From contig CAJNOQ010003365.1 of the NCBI GenBank assembly GCA_905250885.1, positions 1 through 20,505 on the forward strand: DNA of 20,505 bases, read 5' to 3'. The position numbers were made by a program, and so were the translations under genes. The notes under the pieces are model-generated. The model did not search any database, was not told the DNA's origin, and worked only from the letters and a program-made list of their open reading frames with translations. This stretch comes from Didymodactylos carnosus. Its lineage: Eukaryota > Rotifera > Eurotatoria > Philodinida > Philodinidae. Every line of letters begins with the position of its first letter. Position 1 is the first letter of the stretch. Shown here piece by piece: positions 10,043 to 20,170 of this stretch.

Positions 10043-13013
10043 CTACTTCCAAACTTTAATGTTATCTTGATATATTTGATAATACATATTATTCCATAAA
10101 TCATCCCAAACAGGCATTTGACTGGTACTATTTGTACCAAAACTTAATTGAGATTTATCATTTCGATGTTTAACATGTAAACTAATTAAATTTGGCATAC
10201 GTTTAACTAATTTAGGAACCATATAATGTAAATCAGTTGTTGAACTAACAGAAAATATTAAATATTCAATATTAGAAAAAACATTCATAAATTGTTCAAA
10301 TTTATCTTCTAATAAACATCCATTACTAAAGTAATATGTAAAAAATTGATAGTTATAACAATTGAGTACTATTATTCAGATAAATAACCTACCGTAAAAC
10401 AAATTTTTTTATTTTTTTATTTAAATTCATGTTAATATCTAGAATTTGAAAATTAGATGTCATATCTAATAGTAGATCATAATCTGTTTTCAAATATCGT
10501 ATACGTGGTAAATTATTTAATAATTGAGAAAATGTAAGTGTTGATAAACAAACAAATATTTCTAAATGAACTAATTTGAAAAAATCAAGTGTTTGACGAA
10601 GAAATAATATTACATCGGGTATTGTTTGAATCGTTGTATTAGGATATAATTGTAATGAATGAACGTTTGGAAATTGATTTTGACGATGGAGAGCTTCATC
10701 ATCATGAATAAATGTTTCATTTAATTTTACATACAAATATTCAATGTTATTATAGATATTTGAGATTTGTGTCGATCGTAAACTATTTAATGATTGAATA
10801 AATGATGCACGTGGTGGTATTGTATACAAACTAAAACAATAATAAAATCAATAAAAATTTATCCACTTTATACTCTTCATTTCCGATGGTAATTTATACA
10901 TGAAGAGGATACGTGAACGGTTAAGATAAAATTATTAGATTTCTCTCTCATCATCTTTTATTTTTATTTAATTCTTCATTATTTCTCAATGTTTCCGAAC
11001 ACGTTTTCGAATAATAGCCAAGTTAAGGGTACCCCTCCCCTCTTTTTGGGCTTTCCGTAGAAATGCTGTGAAATAAAAACTAAAAGTCGCTAGGGCTTCG
11101 TATTTTCAGAACTGATTGAAAACTCAATGGAGCACTTTTTCATGTTTGTTTCAAGTTTTCAACTATTGCTACTCACCAGTTTTCCAGAAAACTCGGTTTT
11201 TCATTGTGCCACATTATGACCTCATTTAAATTTCATCCGATCGAGTTCAAAATTTTACCAGAGATACTCAAGGTCATTCCGCAGAGTTCATTTTGGGAAA
11301 TGTTTTTGAGACCTTTCCTTGTCGAGTTATAGGGAAAATACTGAAAAATATTTCAAAAAGCAAGTTTATCAACCCTATAAGTCGGTAAAGAACAGTCTAA
11401 AATAAAATTCCAAAAGATTACCTCTGCAATAGTGTCTTGAGTACCTCTGGTAAAATTTTGAACTCAACCGGATCAAATTTAACGCGAGTTGTAATGTTGG
11501 CACAATGAAGCCTGGTAGCAAAAAAATAGTTTTCGAGAAAAAAAACGTATTTTGCACATAGGTCACTTTTTTCAGAATATTTGCCGCGATGCTTATATCT
11601 CCGCGAAAACTCATCGAAAAATTCTGTAAAACGTCTCATTGTGAAGAAAACACTTTGTTCTATCAGACTATGTGTAAGAAAAATTTGCATGTACAGAAAA
11701 TGAGAGAAAACGAGACGAAAGAAAAAAACTTCAAAAATCCATGACTTTTGAAAAAAGGTCGTGAAGTAGTGGGAGTAGTCTTATTTTGTAGCCCACACTT
11801 TCTTCTACATTAGGTTATGCTCAGCTCAAAATCCGAAATTTTTACAAAAAAGAGCGGGGGTATCCTTAATAGAATCGACTAGAAGTTGTATCCTGATGAC
11901 TCGTTAAAAAAAAGGTTACGTCAACTCATATTTCATCGAACAATGCGGGAAAAGGATCTACTTACTGAAATTTTCCAATTGCACTACAATCAACAACAAA
12001 ATTCCAATGATGTTGTTGCCAAAATTTTGTTTGAAATGATGATGAGAGAGTATCAAAGTCTGTTGATGTTGCCGATGATGTGATAATATCTAAACTAAAT
12101 TTTGTTAAAAGTGGTAAACTCGTTAATAATGTTTGCCAACGTTGACTATTTAAATATTCGTTTCCATTTGCTGTAAATGAAAATTCTTTTAATTGTGTTA
12201 GACTCGTTAACAATAATTCAATGGAATGAAAACGAACAGATAAATCACAATTTAACTTCATTATAGACAAATTTGTTGATGATAATATAAAATTTGTTGT
12301 TCGTAATGATAATTTATTGATAATCAAACAACGTATATGTGGCAAATGATGAAATAGGAGATTTATTTCGTTTAAATAAAATCCATCAAGTGTTAAATGT
12401 TCAATATCCGATGATAATGATGATTGTATTTTTTGAAATGATATGATACCATCATACGATAATATACAGGTTTTTAATGATTGAATACTGAATATTTCAC
12501 AATGCACAGAACTTAAGGCTGTCATTTTTATTGATAAATGTTTTAATTGTGACATTGTTAATAACATTTTCATAATATTTTGATATTCATCAACTAAAAT
12601 AGTCAAATATAACAATCAATTAGTCATAAAATGAAACCAATTGATTTTATAATAATCAATTTTCATTTACCTGATGGTTCAATAATGGCTAATGATTGTA
12701 AATTTGGAAAAGATGTTTGTAAATTAAATTGAAATAAAAATAGTTTAATTGAACCACATGCACCATTATTAGATAATTTTAATGAATATAACTGAGATTG
12801 ATAGCTAGAAAATATATGTTGACAATAGTAATCAAAATCATCTTTTGATAAATTAGACATATCAATATGAAAATGAAGACTAGTGATCAATTGATTTAGA
12901 CGAGGATTTGTTAAATAAAACGAACAAATTATATCCAATGGTCGTAAATAATCAAAAATATCCAAGAATAATTCATTGGCTAAGTCAGTAAAACACATTG
13001 GCTGCTTAGACAT
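10043..13013 (-). CDS. F-box / leucine-rich-repeat-like protein, 4 exons, 563 aa
   Basis: F-box proteins recruit substrates to SCF ubiquitin ligases through SKP1. Exons: 13013-12671, 12593-11966, 10830-10393, 10325-10043; they sum to 1692 nt and every junction keeps phase. An N-terminal F-box at about residues 8-48 reads LANELFLDIFDYLRPLDIIC then FYLTNPRLNQLI. The rest is a long series of leucine-rich, irregular repeats (for example SQLKHLSIKM, SDIEHLTLDGFYL, FPNVHSLQLYPN), plus the motifs FWQQHHW and LYTIPPR around the exon 2-3 junction. To my knowledge this layout is typical of the large F-box family of bdelloid rotifers. Introns 1 and 3 are 77 and 67 bp; intron 2 is 1135 bp because a TTAA element occupies most of it. 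The exon 2 donor is GTAAGT directly after AAATTTCA. Reading through the donor would give a premature stop two codons on, so correct splicing across the element is required. Confidence 0.9.
11023..11869. mobile_element. piggyBac-like MITE in F-box intron 2, with TTAA duplications
   Basis: The 839-bp body (11027-11865) is flanked by TTAA on both sides (11023-11026 and 11866-11869). The ends are imperfect inverted repeats: left GGGTACCCCTCCCCTCTTTTT, right (reversed) GGATACCCCCGCTCTTTTTT. TTAA target duplication is the hallmark of the piggyBac superfamily, but the superfamily assignment is inference. There is no transposase-size frame, so it is non-autonomous. The interior contains a long inverted repeat that could fold into a hairpin. 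The element is contained in the intron between coding exons 2 and 3 of the F-box gene, leaving about 292 bp of host intron. Confidence 0.8.
11201..11509. repeat. Internal inverted repeat of the TTAA element
   Basis: The arms are about 11201-11286 and 11421-11509, with a spacer of about 135 bp. The best core is 30 bp with one mismatch (11243-11272 against 11436-11465, GAGTTCAAAATTTTACCAGA then RGTACTCAAG in the reverse arm). Overall arm identity is around 75%. Transcribed as part of the F-box pre-mRNA, it would form a long imperfect hairpin. Confidence 0.75.
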
Positions 13014-13062
13014 TATTTATTTATTTGTCTCTAGAACAGAAGAGAGAGAAAGAAAGAGATAA
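13014..13062 (-). promoter_or_regulatory. Splice acceptor 17 nt upstream of the F-box ATG
   Basis: A 28-nt pyrimidine-rich tract (TCTCTTTCTTTCTCTCTC then TTCTGTTCTAG, AG at 13032-13031) precedes a 17-nt ATG-free leader. It has the longest pyrimidine tract among the four upstream acceptors in the window, which favours a functional 3' splice site. Confidence 0.65.
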
Positions 13063-15610
13063 ACAATATATAAAATAGCCATATTTATAATCATTAGTAG
13101 AAAATGAAGGTTATAATGAATGAACGAAAGACAGTAGGTAAATATTCACTTTAGTCGATTGAACTGAATTGTATATTAAATTCGTTAATTAGATAAAATA
13201 GAAATCTCTAAGATGCACGCACATATAATAGACAATACGTCACTTTTATAAGATAATACCTATGATCCGCTATTTGAACTGCTCGACTGCAGAGCAATTT
13301 TATAAAATTTAGAAAAAAGATTCTTTTCTTATCGATCTATAACGATAATATAGATAGATATGAACCATAAGTGTATTTTTTTTTGATGATTTTGTATTTG
13401 AAGAGAGACGACGAACGTTATTTATCTATCAATAATGAGAAAAAAGATTCTTTGTGTACAAGTCTTAATAAATGATCAATCGTTGTCCGCTTTAGAAGAA
13501 AATGTGTATAACAAGAGTCACAAAGAACAAAGTACAGACGTCGCAAATTATAGATAAATTTTAGTGTAGTTTATTTTGGAAAATAAAAAATAAAAATTAT
13601 ACCTTTCGCCTATCATACAAGGAAAAAGCGCCTTGCCTTATGCAGATTGAAGTACAGGTTAACAAAGATAAAACACTAAAAAAACAGGAAGTAGAAAAAT
13701 CGTTGACAATTTGAAAGCTTATGCACTGGATTGCAATATGTCTTGCACTAACAAACTTTGATTCATTCGAATGCAAGACATTGAACACAATCAGATAACA
13801 TAAATAAAATAAGCGCTGTATTGAACAGACTCTGAGAGCTAACTATTTCTTTGTATTGTATACATAAACTGTCCTAAATTGCGTCAGTCCTATAGAATAA
13901 TTATCTTATGTTTGACGTTCAGCCAACTTTTGAGACTTATAACAGACAAATGAAACATTCCTGATAACTGAAACGGAGAAATATTCACTTTCAGCATTAT
14001 CTGTAGAAGTTAGTTTTGGAAGAAGTGATTAGGTTTGAGAAAAGTAAGTAAGAAATTCGGCCAAAAAGTCTAATATAGAATATTGAGTCATTTACATAAA
14101 AATATTTATTAAATGTTCAGTTTGATGAATCATAAACAACTGTTCGTTTCTTCGAGCATATCAGTATAACTTTTATTCCCGGAACATTATATCCTTTGTG
14201 CATAGATTACCAAATTTTTTGGCAGATCTGTGGTTTATAAAGAAAAAACGAAACACTTCTGTTCTCTCAAAATTTGCGCATGCTGTACAGAATGAACAAA
14301 AATAGTTAAATGTAATATAAATATTCTGATTTACGATAGTAAGAAGGACTAATCAAGTGTGAACGAAATCTGTCTAGAACAAGGATTCAACTAGGTACGG
14401 TGAAAGACCGCTCCGTTATGAAATTTTAGAATGCTTCTTCTGACAGTCGATAAGAAATTTTTTCAGAATGGTACTGCTTTAAATTTTTTTGTATAAAAAA
14501 ACGATTCAGTAACCAAACATTCTGGAAAAAAGTAGAGAATAGGCTAGAGTAGTTGTTTTATTTGTTTATGTCGGTTCCAGGTGAATGAGTTCAGTTCTGT
14601 CGGAGAAGTACTTAATGGGATAGCAAAATTCAAGTGATTACAAAATGATAACTGCACTGAATTGAGCTAAATTCGATGCAGCCATTCTATTTTCAGTTTT
14701 CAATAACAATAAAAAACAGATTCGACTCATGTTATCATCTGCCACAGACAAATATCTTTGCTAACTCTCACCAGTTGAAATTCTTTTTACTGGAACATAG
14801 TGGATGCAGAAATTCCATTTATCTACCGATTGTCATTATTGAATAACAAGGTACCTTCTATAAATATGTATCAACATAATAGATCATTTAGACTCTATTT
14901 ACAAGTGAGTTGATTAGAAAGCAAAAGTTTACGAAGTCTCTCATGTGTTTATAACTCATCTAAAATATGTATAGTATCTGTCATTACTGAGTGAACGAAA
15001 GGCTAGTCCTATTCTGTTTTATGTTGTATGTTTGAACATGATGATTCAGACACTTGCCGAGAAGCTTTGTATTTCTGATGAAATCACTGAAAGAAATGCT
15101 ATACCAGATATCAATATTAGATGTAATTCACTAGCTTATCTGTATTCATTATAATTTGTTCTTGACTGTTATATACTTTATTTGATTGTTAGTGTTGTGT
15201 TTAATCGTCCATCAATATTAGACTCTGTTCTGATCATAACATAGAACGTAAACATCTTCATCCAATTTAAACGAATTTTCAATAATATTTTTGTTGATAA
15301 ACATGGAATTAGATAAACGAGGGTTTAAGAAAAACTTGATGTTTGATTAAATGTTAAAAATAGAAGACGATTGAAAAAACAAGCTATTTTTAAGACAATT
15401 TTATATTTAATTCCTTCGATTACACAGCTTTGTATTGAATCCTCAAAGAGAAAAGAAAAACAGTTGCATGATTGTATCGAAAGTTATGGAAAAATTATGG
15501 ATTCTGAAAGAAGTGCTTCTATTTCGATCTGTTCCCAAAATAAGTCAGCTTTTCTTTTTCCAGTAATCTTCGATCTCGCCGTATTTCGTATCTGATAACG
15601 TAAAAGAGAT
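13063..15610. other. Spacer between the F-box gene and the relic region
   Basis: This is 2.5 kb without a supported gene. The part next to the F-box start should hold its promoter, but no motif stands out. The frames present (for example minus 13597-13788 and plus 15371-15595) are short and have no recognisable domain or splice context. No strong inverted repeat was found by eye. Confidence 0.4.
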
Positions 15611-15625
15611 AGGAGGTACCCTTAA
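15611..15625. repeat. Orphan terminal repeat of the TTAA (GGGTACC) family
   Basis: On the minus strand this reads TTAAGGGTACCTCCT, matching the left end of the intron element (TTAAGGGTACCCCTCC) over 11 bases, then again after a two-base gap. The implied element would extend leftwards from 15621. No partner end with TTAA was found by eye between 13000 and 15600, so it may be a solo or truncated copy, or a chance match. Confidence 0.35.
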
Positions 15626-15807
15626 TGATAACGCTAAATCATTTTTTTTTCTTCAGATATTTCTCATCTAATTTTGTTGTTATTTTTTTTACACTGATAT
15701 CCTAAACAGTACAAGAGTCTCAACAATGTTTTTCTTTGATTTAAAGTAAATAGACGCAGAAGTTTTGTAACAAAATACGCCAGCTACTTTTTTTTACTCT
15801 CATTATT

Positions 15808-16558
15808 TCATCTAATACAGTGTTCTTTGTTTTGTTGACTAGTACTAACGGAAATATTAGAATAATTGGTTCTGTGAGCAAATGCTGTCCTAATGGAAAC
15901 TTCTGGTATAGATGCTTCAGCTTCAGGCAAGATTTTATCTTCTTTATTTTTCGCATCATCTTCATCAGTTGTATTATCATCACTCTATTATCTTTTCTTG
16001 GTAACAGATACTAAAGTATGTACAACTGTCAACGAGTAAACATCAAAAAATAGGAAACAATGTTTAATGGATTTTGAAAAATTCATCTAACTTATGGCAT
16101 TATGATTATGGTCCTGAATATATTCTTGATAAACAAGATACGCTTGAATACGTTTTCATACCAAAGCATCGCTTAAATGTACACGTATGACCTTCATGAA
16201 ATTGTCTTCATAAAGAGATAATAAATTAAATAAATAATATACAGTATTTGACATTTACTAACTGCGAAAAAATCATCAATGAATCCTCTACTTAGATTTT
16301 CCGATACTTATAACGGTTGATGTTGATGTGCAATTTACTCATCACACGACATTTAAAATCAGTCTGAATAAAAAATAGTTGAAAGTACATACTGCACAAG
16401 TCAAAATAAATAGTCTCTACCATATTACATACTGATACTGTTTGATGACAATATCGATTTCATTTTTTTTAATCCTTTGTCTTTGATCAGATTCGATATT
16501 GCTTTCAATGTAAGAAATCCACCATCTTTTTCCAATAAAAGCTAGATAAGACGATAAT
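15808..16558 (-). pseudogene. Exon relics of an unidentified gene
   Basis: Three coding-like pieces lie on the minus strand downstream of the TMEM101-like gene. Piece 1 (16558-16433) has a strong acceptor (TTCTTAGTGTTTTAG) and a GTATGT donor; it encodes 41 codons including LSSYLAFIGKRWWISYIESN then IESDQRQRIKK. Piece 2 (about 16208-16085) reads YEDNFMKVIRVHLSDALV, a TGA, then KRIQAYLVYQEYIQDHNHN. Piece 3 (15984-15808) is an acidic 58-codon tail (SDDNTTDEDDAKNKEDKILP then EAEASIPEVS) ending in TGA, preceded by two in-frame stops. In-frame stops and missing connections suggest a broken gene, but a real multi-exon gene that I assembled wrongly is possible. I do not recognise the family. Confidence 0.35.
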
Positions 16559-16847
16559 CTAAAACACTAAGAAAAAGATAATAAATGAATTAAACGACAC
16601 ACATCACTAATCAAGTTTTGAGAATAATACAAGAGATGGAAATTAGTTAGAGATATTACATTTGATCAGGTACGAAAAGTCCTATATATTAAGGAATAAT
16701 TGACACGCTCTTTTTTTACAAAAATAATAGCATAAATGATATTTTAAAAATCATAACAGATAAAATATAATATAAAAAAAATGAATATCTAGTTGTCTGA
16801 CTGAGTAAATGTATAAATGACTTTATAACAAGGATAGACAGAAAAAA

Positions 16848-17943
16848 TTATTCAGCTTTAGGTTTCGTTTTTGGTTGTTTATTTATGTAAAACTGATATA
16901 AATAAAAATATCCACATAGTATCACAAGATCATCGATAATCGAATCGAATTGTATCCAGAAGTTGATTTGCACAATATTTGTCCAAAATCGCATATGCAT
17001 ATCAATAAATAGATTGAGAATTGTTAAATATAATGAAACTTGACATGCTCGCAAGATATATATATCGAGACAAAATCCAGCAGATACAATGAGCCATATT
17101 ATTGCATGAATACGTATTAGAAATCCATACAATGGTATTCCATACAAACGTATTTCATCATTACTCCACCAGTAGATATATGAATTTAAAACCAAATAAA
17201 AAACATTTAGATACAATGATAAATAACGTAAAATAGACCGAAATCGTGCACTAGATGTATGCAAACTTGAGATAAAACATATTGTCGACATTGTACCTAG
17301 AGCATGTGTTACTGTTCGTATCTACAAATAAAAACGTTGAGTATTGAAAAAGCTCTATAACTGTTGCACACAGTCCACTTACTCTTATCCATGGATTAAG
17401 TTTTTGAAATACGTCTGTTGATAATAAATAGGCTGAAAGCAGTAATCCAAATATATGTGGTAAAAATCCAAGAGCATGTCGAAACTTTCTATCACTAATC
17501 AATATACCACTTAAAAAATGGAATGCTATAATACCATAAACAAAATATAAATGTCTTGTATCAGAATAACTAAATAGAAAAGTCATATTTTATCATTTAA
17601 TACCGAAATAAGTTGATTTACTTACTCAGTTTTAGAATGTGTCGATAGTTGACCGAGAATAATTGGTAATGAAAAACTTTTCCAAAATGGATGACGAATA
17701 AGAAATTGTGTACAAATAATTTTTAGCCAAAACTTCAAATCTTTTATTGGTACTGATTGATCGTTTTTGACTTCTTGTTTGTCGGTAGTAGCAGCAGCAT
17801 CTTGTCTTTCATAGGATGGAAACGATGTGCTAAAATAAAATAAGAAAAATAATTGTTTTAAAAAATAAATAAAGTAAATGCTTAAAATACAGATACCTAA
17901 TTGATTCAGCCGTTGTAAATGTGGTTTTTGACTCAGTTGTCAT
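16848..17943 (-). CDS. TMEM101-like polytopic membrane protein, 4 coding exons, 303 aa
   Basis: Coding exons: 17943-17897, 17829-17626, 17569-17383, 17321-16848; they sum to 912 nt with phase kept, and introns are 67, 56 and 61 bp. A polar N-terminal 45 residues precedes seven or so hydrophobic segments (about 91-109, 116-133, 149-166, 177-197, 209-233, 241-253, 276-291) and a short basic tail (KQPKTKPKAE). I recognise vertebrate TMEM101 by ordered landmarks: a CPFW-like IRHPFWKSFS at 60-69, HLYF before the first helix, a RKFRHALG loop, WIRIRT, LYGIPLYGF, and RFWTNIVQINFW near the C-terminus where TMEM101 has a YWHN...EFWNQ segment. Human TMEM101 is about 257 aa; the excess is mainly N-terminal. 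Its molecular function is poorly known. The ATG follows an acceptor by 25 nt. Confidence 0.8.
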
Positions 17944-17990
17944 CGTTTCTGTCAGACTATTTGAACATCTGGAATAAATTATCGCCATTG
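17944..17990 (-). promoter_or_regulatory. Splice acceptor 25 nt upstream of the TMEM101-like ATG
   Basis: The minus strand reads GATAATTTATTCCAG (AG at 17970-17969), then a 25-nt leader and the start codon. The leader begins with ATGTTCAAATAG, a three-codon upstream ORF, in another frame. An in-frame upstream ATG at 18027 would need readthrough of the acceptor region and gives no better protein, so the ATG at 17943 is preferred. Confidence 0.55.
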
Positions 17991-18719
17991 AGCATAGAAA
18001 AGGAGACAATACTTTATCATTTATCAAATAGAAAAATGATTGAAGGATATTTTTATTATTAAAAAAATTTACGAAACATGAAAAGTGCTTTTCGTGACAA
18101 TTCAGCGAATTTGCTTAAACAACTCAATCATTTTTATGTATTTTTTCCACTTGATTATATTTCTGCAGAATACTTTGGTTTTTGTTACTAAAGATTAAGA
18201 TGTGCGAAACAACTACTTTTTCATCTCGATAATGTGTAACAAGTGAAAATAGATAAAAACAGAAAAGACTAACTTTAAACGAAAATAAACACTGAAGGGA
18301 AATTGCAAAACAGAAGGCATCTTATTTCCGATTCTGAGTTTACCGTCAAAATTTTGTTTTGTCTTAAATTCTATGCATCCCTGATAAAGATTATATCGCA
18401 TAAGATCGTACACTACAAACTTGTCGCACACAAAATGATACGCATAGGATGAGGCAAAGAACAGGCACATACAAAACGTCACTCTAGTATGACCGCTTCT
18501 CAAGAATATCTTTTTAAAGATAATTTGGAAAAGTGCCTTTTCTCTTTGTGTTTTCTATATACGGGTGTTACTTTACCAGAAACTTATCACATTCTTCTCT
18601 TTATTAACTCCACTTTACCACATGGTGTAAAACATAATTATTTTTAGAATCGATCTCTGTGAGTGATCTCGAATATAAATGATTTACCTATGATAAAGTG
18701 AGGGTAATAACGAGAAAAG

Positions 18720-19055
18720 CATGACAAATTTTCGGAAAAGCAGCATCCCTTTTGCTGCTCTGTTGAACGATGCATCGAGAAATACGATAGTCAAATTCAA
18801 GGATCATAAAGTTTCGATAAAATAAATAAGAGTGAATAATCGGATGCCCCTTAAAAAAGTGGATGTCGATATACAAGTGTTGAAAGGAGAAAACATCTTG
18901 GTAAATGGACGTCTGGTGTTTGCCAGTAAAACTTGAGCTCGAATGATAAAGTTTCCTTGGGATCCGTAGGCAATGCAGTCGAGTCACGGTTTGAATCAGA
19001 GACGTCGAAAAATGCAGTTCACTGTTTTTGCTTATAATTTTTGAAGAAAACATCG
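18720..19055 (+). pseudogene. Possible coding relic with three in-frame stops
   Basis: One plus-strand frame starting at the ATG near 18720 runs about 110 codons with only three stops. It reads NFRKSSIPFAALLNDASRNT then IVKFKDHKVSIK, stop, RMPLKKVDVDIQVLKGENIL then VNGRLVFASKT, stop, ARMIKFPWDP, stop, and QSSHGLNQRRRKMQF. The composition is protein-like and local GC is higher than in the flanks. The opposite strand is open over 18688-19080 (130 codons) but its product looks less protein-like. The family is not recognised; either strand could be the true relic, or neither. Confidence 0.2.
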
Positions 19056-19852
19056 TGGAGAGCTGAAAAACTTGTGACAAAAAAATTTAAAAAGTTTAAG
19101 ATTAGAGTTCTTTTAGCGTAAAGTGCCAGACATTACTAGAGAACTTCAAAATCGATTTTTGTTTTGTTTCAGGTGGGATGTTTCGTTAAACGTGTTTTCT
19201 TTTTTTTTTTCTATAGGCTTTTGAATAAAATATTTTCTTTAAGATATCACAAGTTCATAAAGTGTCACACGATCAGTGTGGAGAAAATAGTCATGATTAA
19301 AAATTTCAGGATTTTTTTTATCCAACATAAAGAGGCTTTCTGGATTTTCAGAAGAAATTTTACCCCTGCTTTTTTAGCTGATAAGTGCAAAAAGAACTGC
19401 TGTTTCATCTTTTGACACTAAAAAATTTGTAATTGCTTCTTTTTCAACATAAGAGGACACACTGATTCTAAATTTAACTTGTAGATACTTTTTTCTTTTA
19501 CTTAATATGCTTCAACGCTTTATAGCTGTCTCGTACAGCTGTTCGCTGTTACGTCTATGTGACGGAAAAATGTGGATGGAGAGATGATGTCTTGTATTCA
19601 GAACAGAACGAATATCACAATTCCCGAAAATGAGCCACAAGTTAGAGCAGAGAGGTTATACTGGAATAAACGTTCATAGTATGTTGCTATACAGCATGTA
19701 TAATTAATATGTACATATATATAGCGAGATCTCTTTCTGTTGGTGTTTCTATTATTCAAAAATGTAAACCAATCAAAACTCAACGCAATTCGCTACATTG
19801 AGTTTAGTTTTGTGTTATTAGCGCTTTTTCTGCGCAAACGGTAAATTATGAA

Positions 19853-19869
19853 GTATAGTGTCACTATAC
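19853..19869. other. Near-perfect 17-bp palindrome
   Basis: GTATAGTG and CACTATAC are perfect 8-bp inverted arms around one T. It may be a protein-binding palindrome or a small remnant of a repeat. Nothing nearby assigns it a role. Confidence 0.3.
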
Positions 19870-20170
19870 CAGTTTAAAAGCATTATGGAATTAGCTGTGC
19901 TCTTTTCCCGTTGTGACTATGTTATACATATATCATACTTGAGAAGTACCTGACAAGTTCCGTCACTTACGAAGGAACCTTTCGAGGTGATTAAACGCTT
20001 TTTGCTCGGAATCTAGTGGGTTATAGATTATCGACCATACTGATTACGAATATGACCATGGGGATTGCCCTTAGCCCTTCGAAAACCTAGTTTTCTAGAA
20101 AACCAGTTTTCCAGTAACTCCAAAATATAACCCAAATCTTTCTTAATGAGGCATGATTGGAGTCCGCAAA

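Larger units (their letters stand above)
17991..20170. other. Spacer right of the TMEM101-like gene
   Basis: No intact gene was recognised. It holds a relic with raised GC (18720-19055, plus), a 17-bp near-palindrome (19853-19869) and a small AGCAGCA/TGCTGCT hairpin at about 18740-18762. The minus frames 18213-18503 and 18688-19080 are open but show no domain. From about 19960 the sequence becomes repeat-like, with GTTTTCTAGAAAAC palindromic words at 20089-20102, leading into the foldback element. Confidence 0.4.

Noticed and set aside
11375-11690. Two overlapping minus-strand frames of 79 and 90 codons
   Set aside because: They lie inside the TTAA element and run across its inverted repeat; no transposase features.
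11886-12083. Plus-strand 65-codon frame
   Set aside because: Antisense shadow of the end of F-box exon 2.
15039-15154. Plus-strand 38-codon frame from ATG
   Set aside because: Too short to separate from chance and without any recognisable feature.
18213-18503. Minus-strand 96-codon frame
   Set aside because: Aromatic, low-information composition, no domain, and no splice or start context comparable with the real genes.
19164-19415. Plus-strand 83-codon frame rich in Phe and Lys
   Set aside because: Driven by poly-T and A-rich runs; no protein-like pattern.
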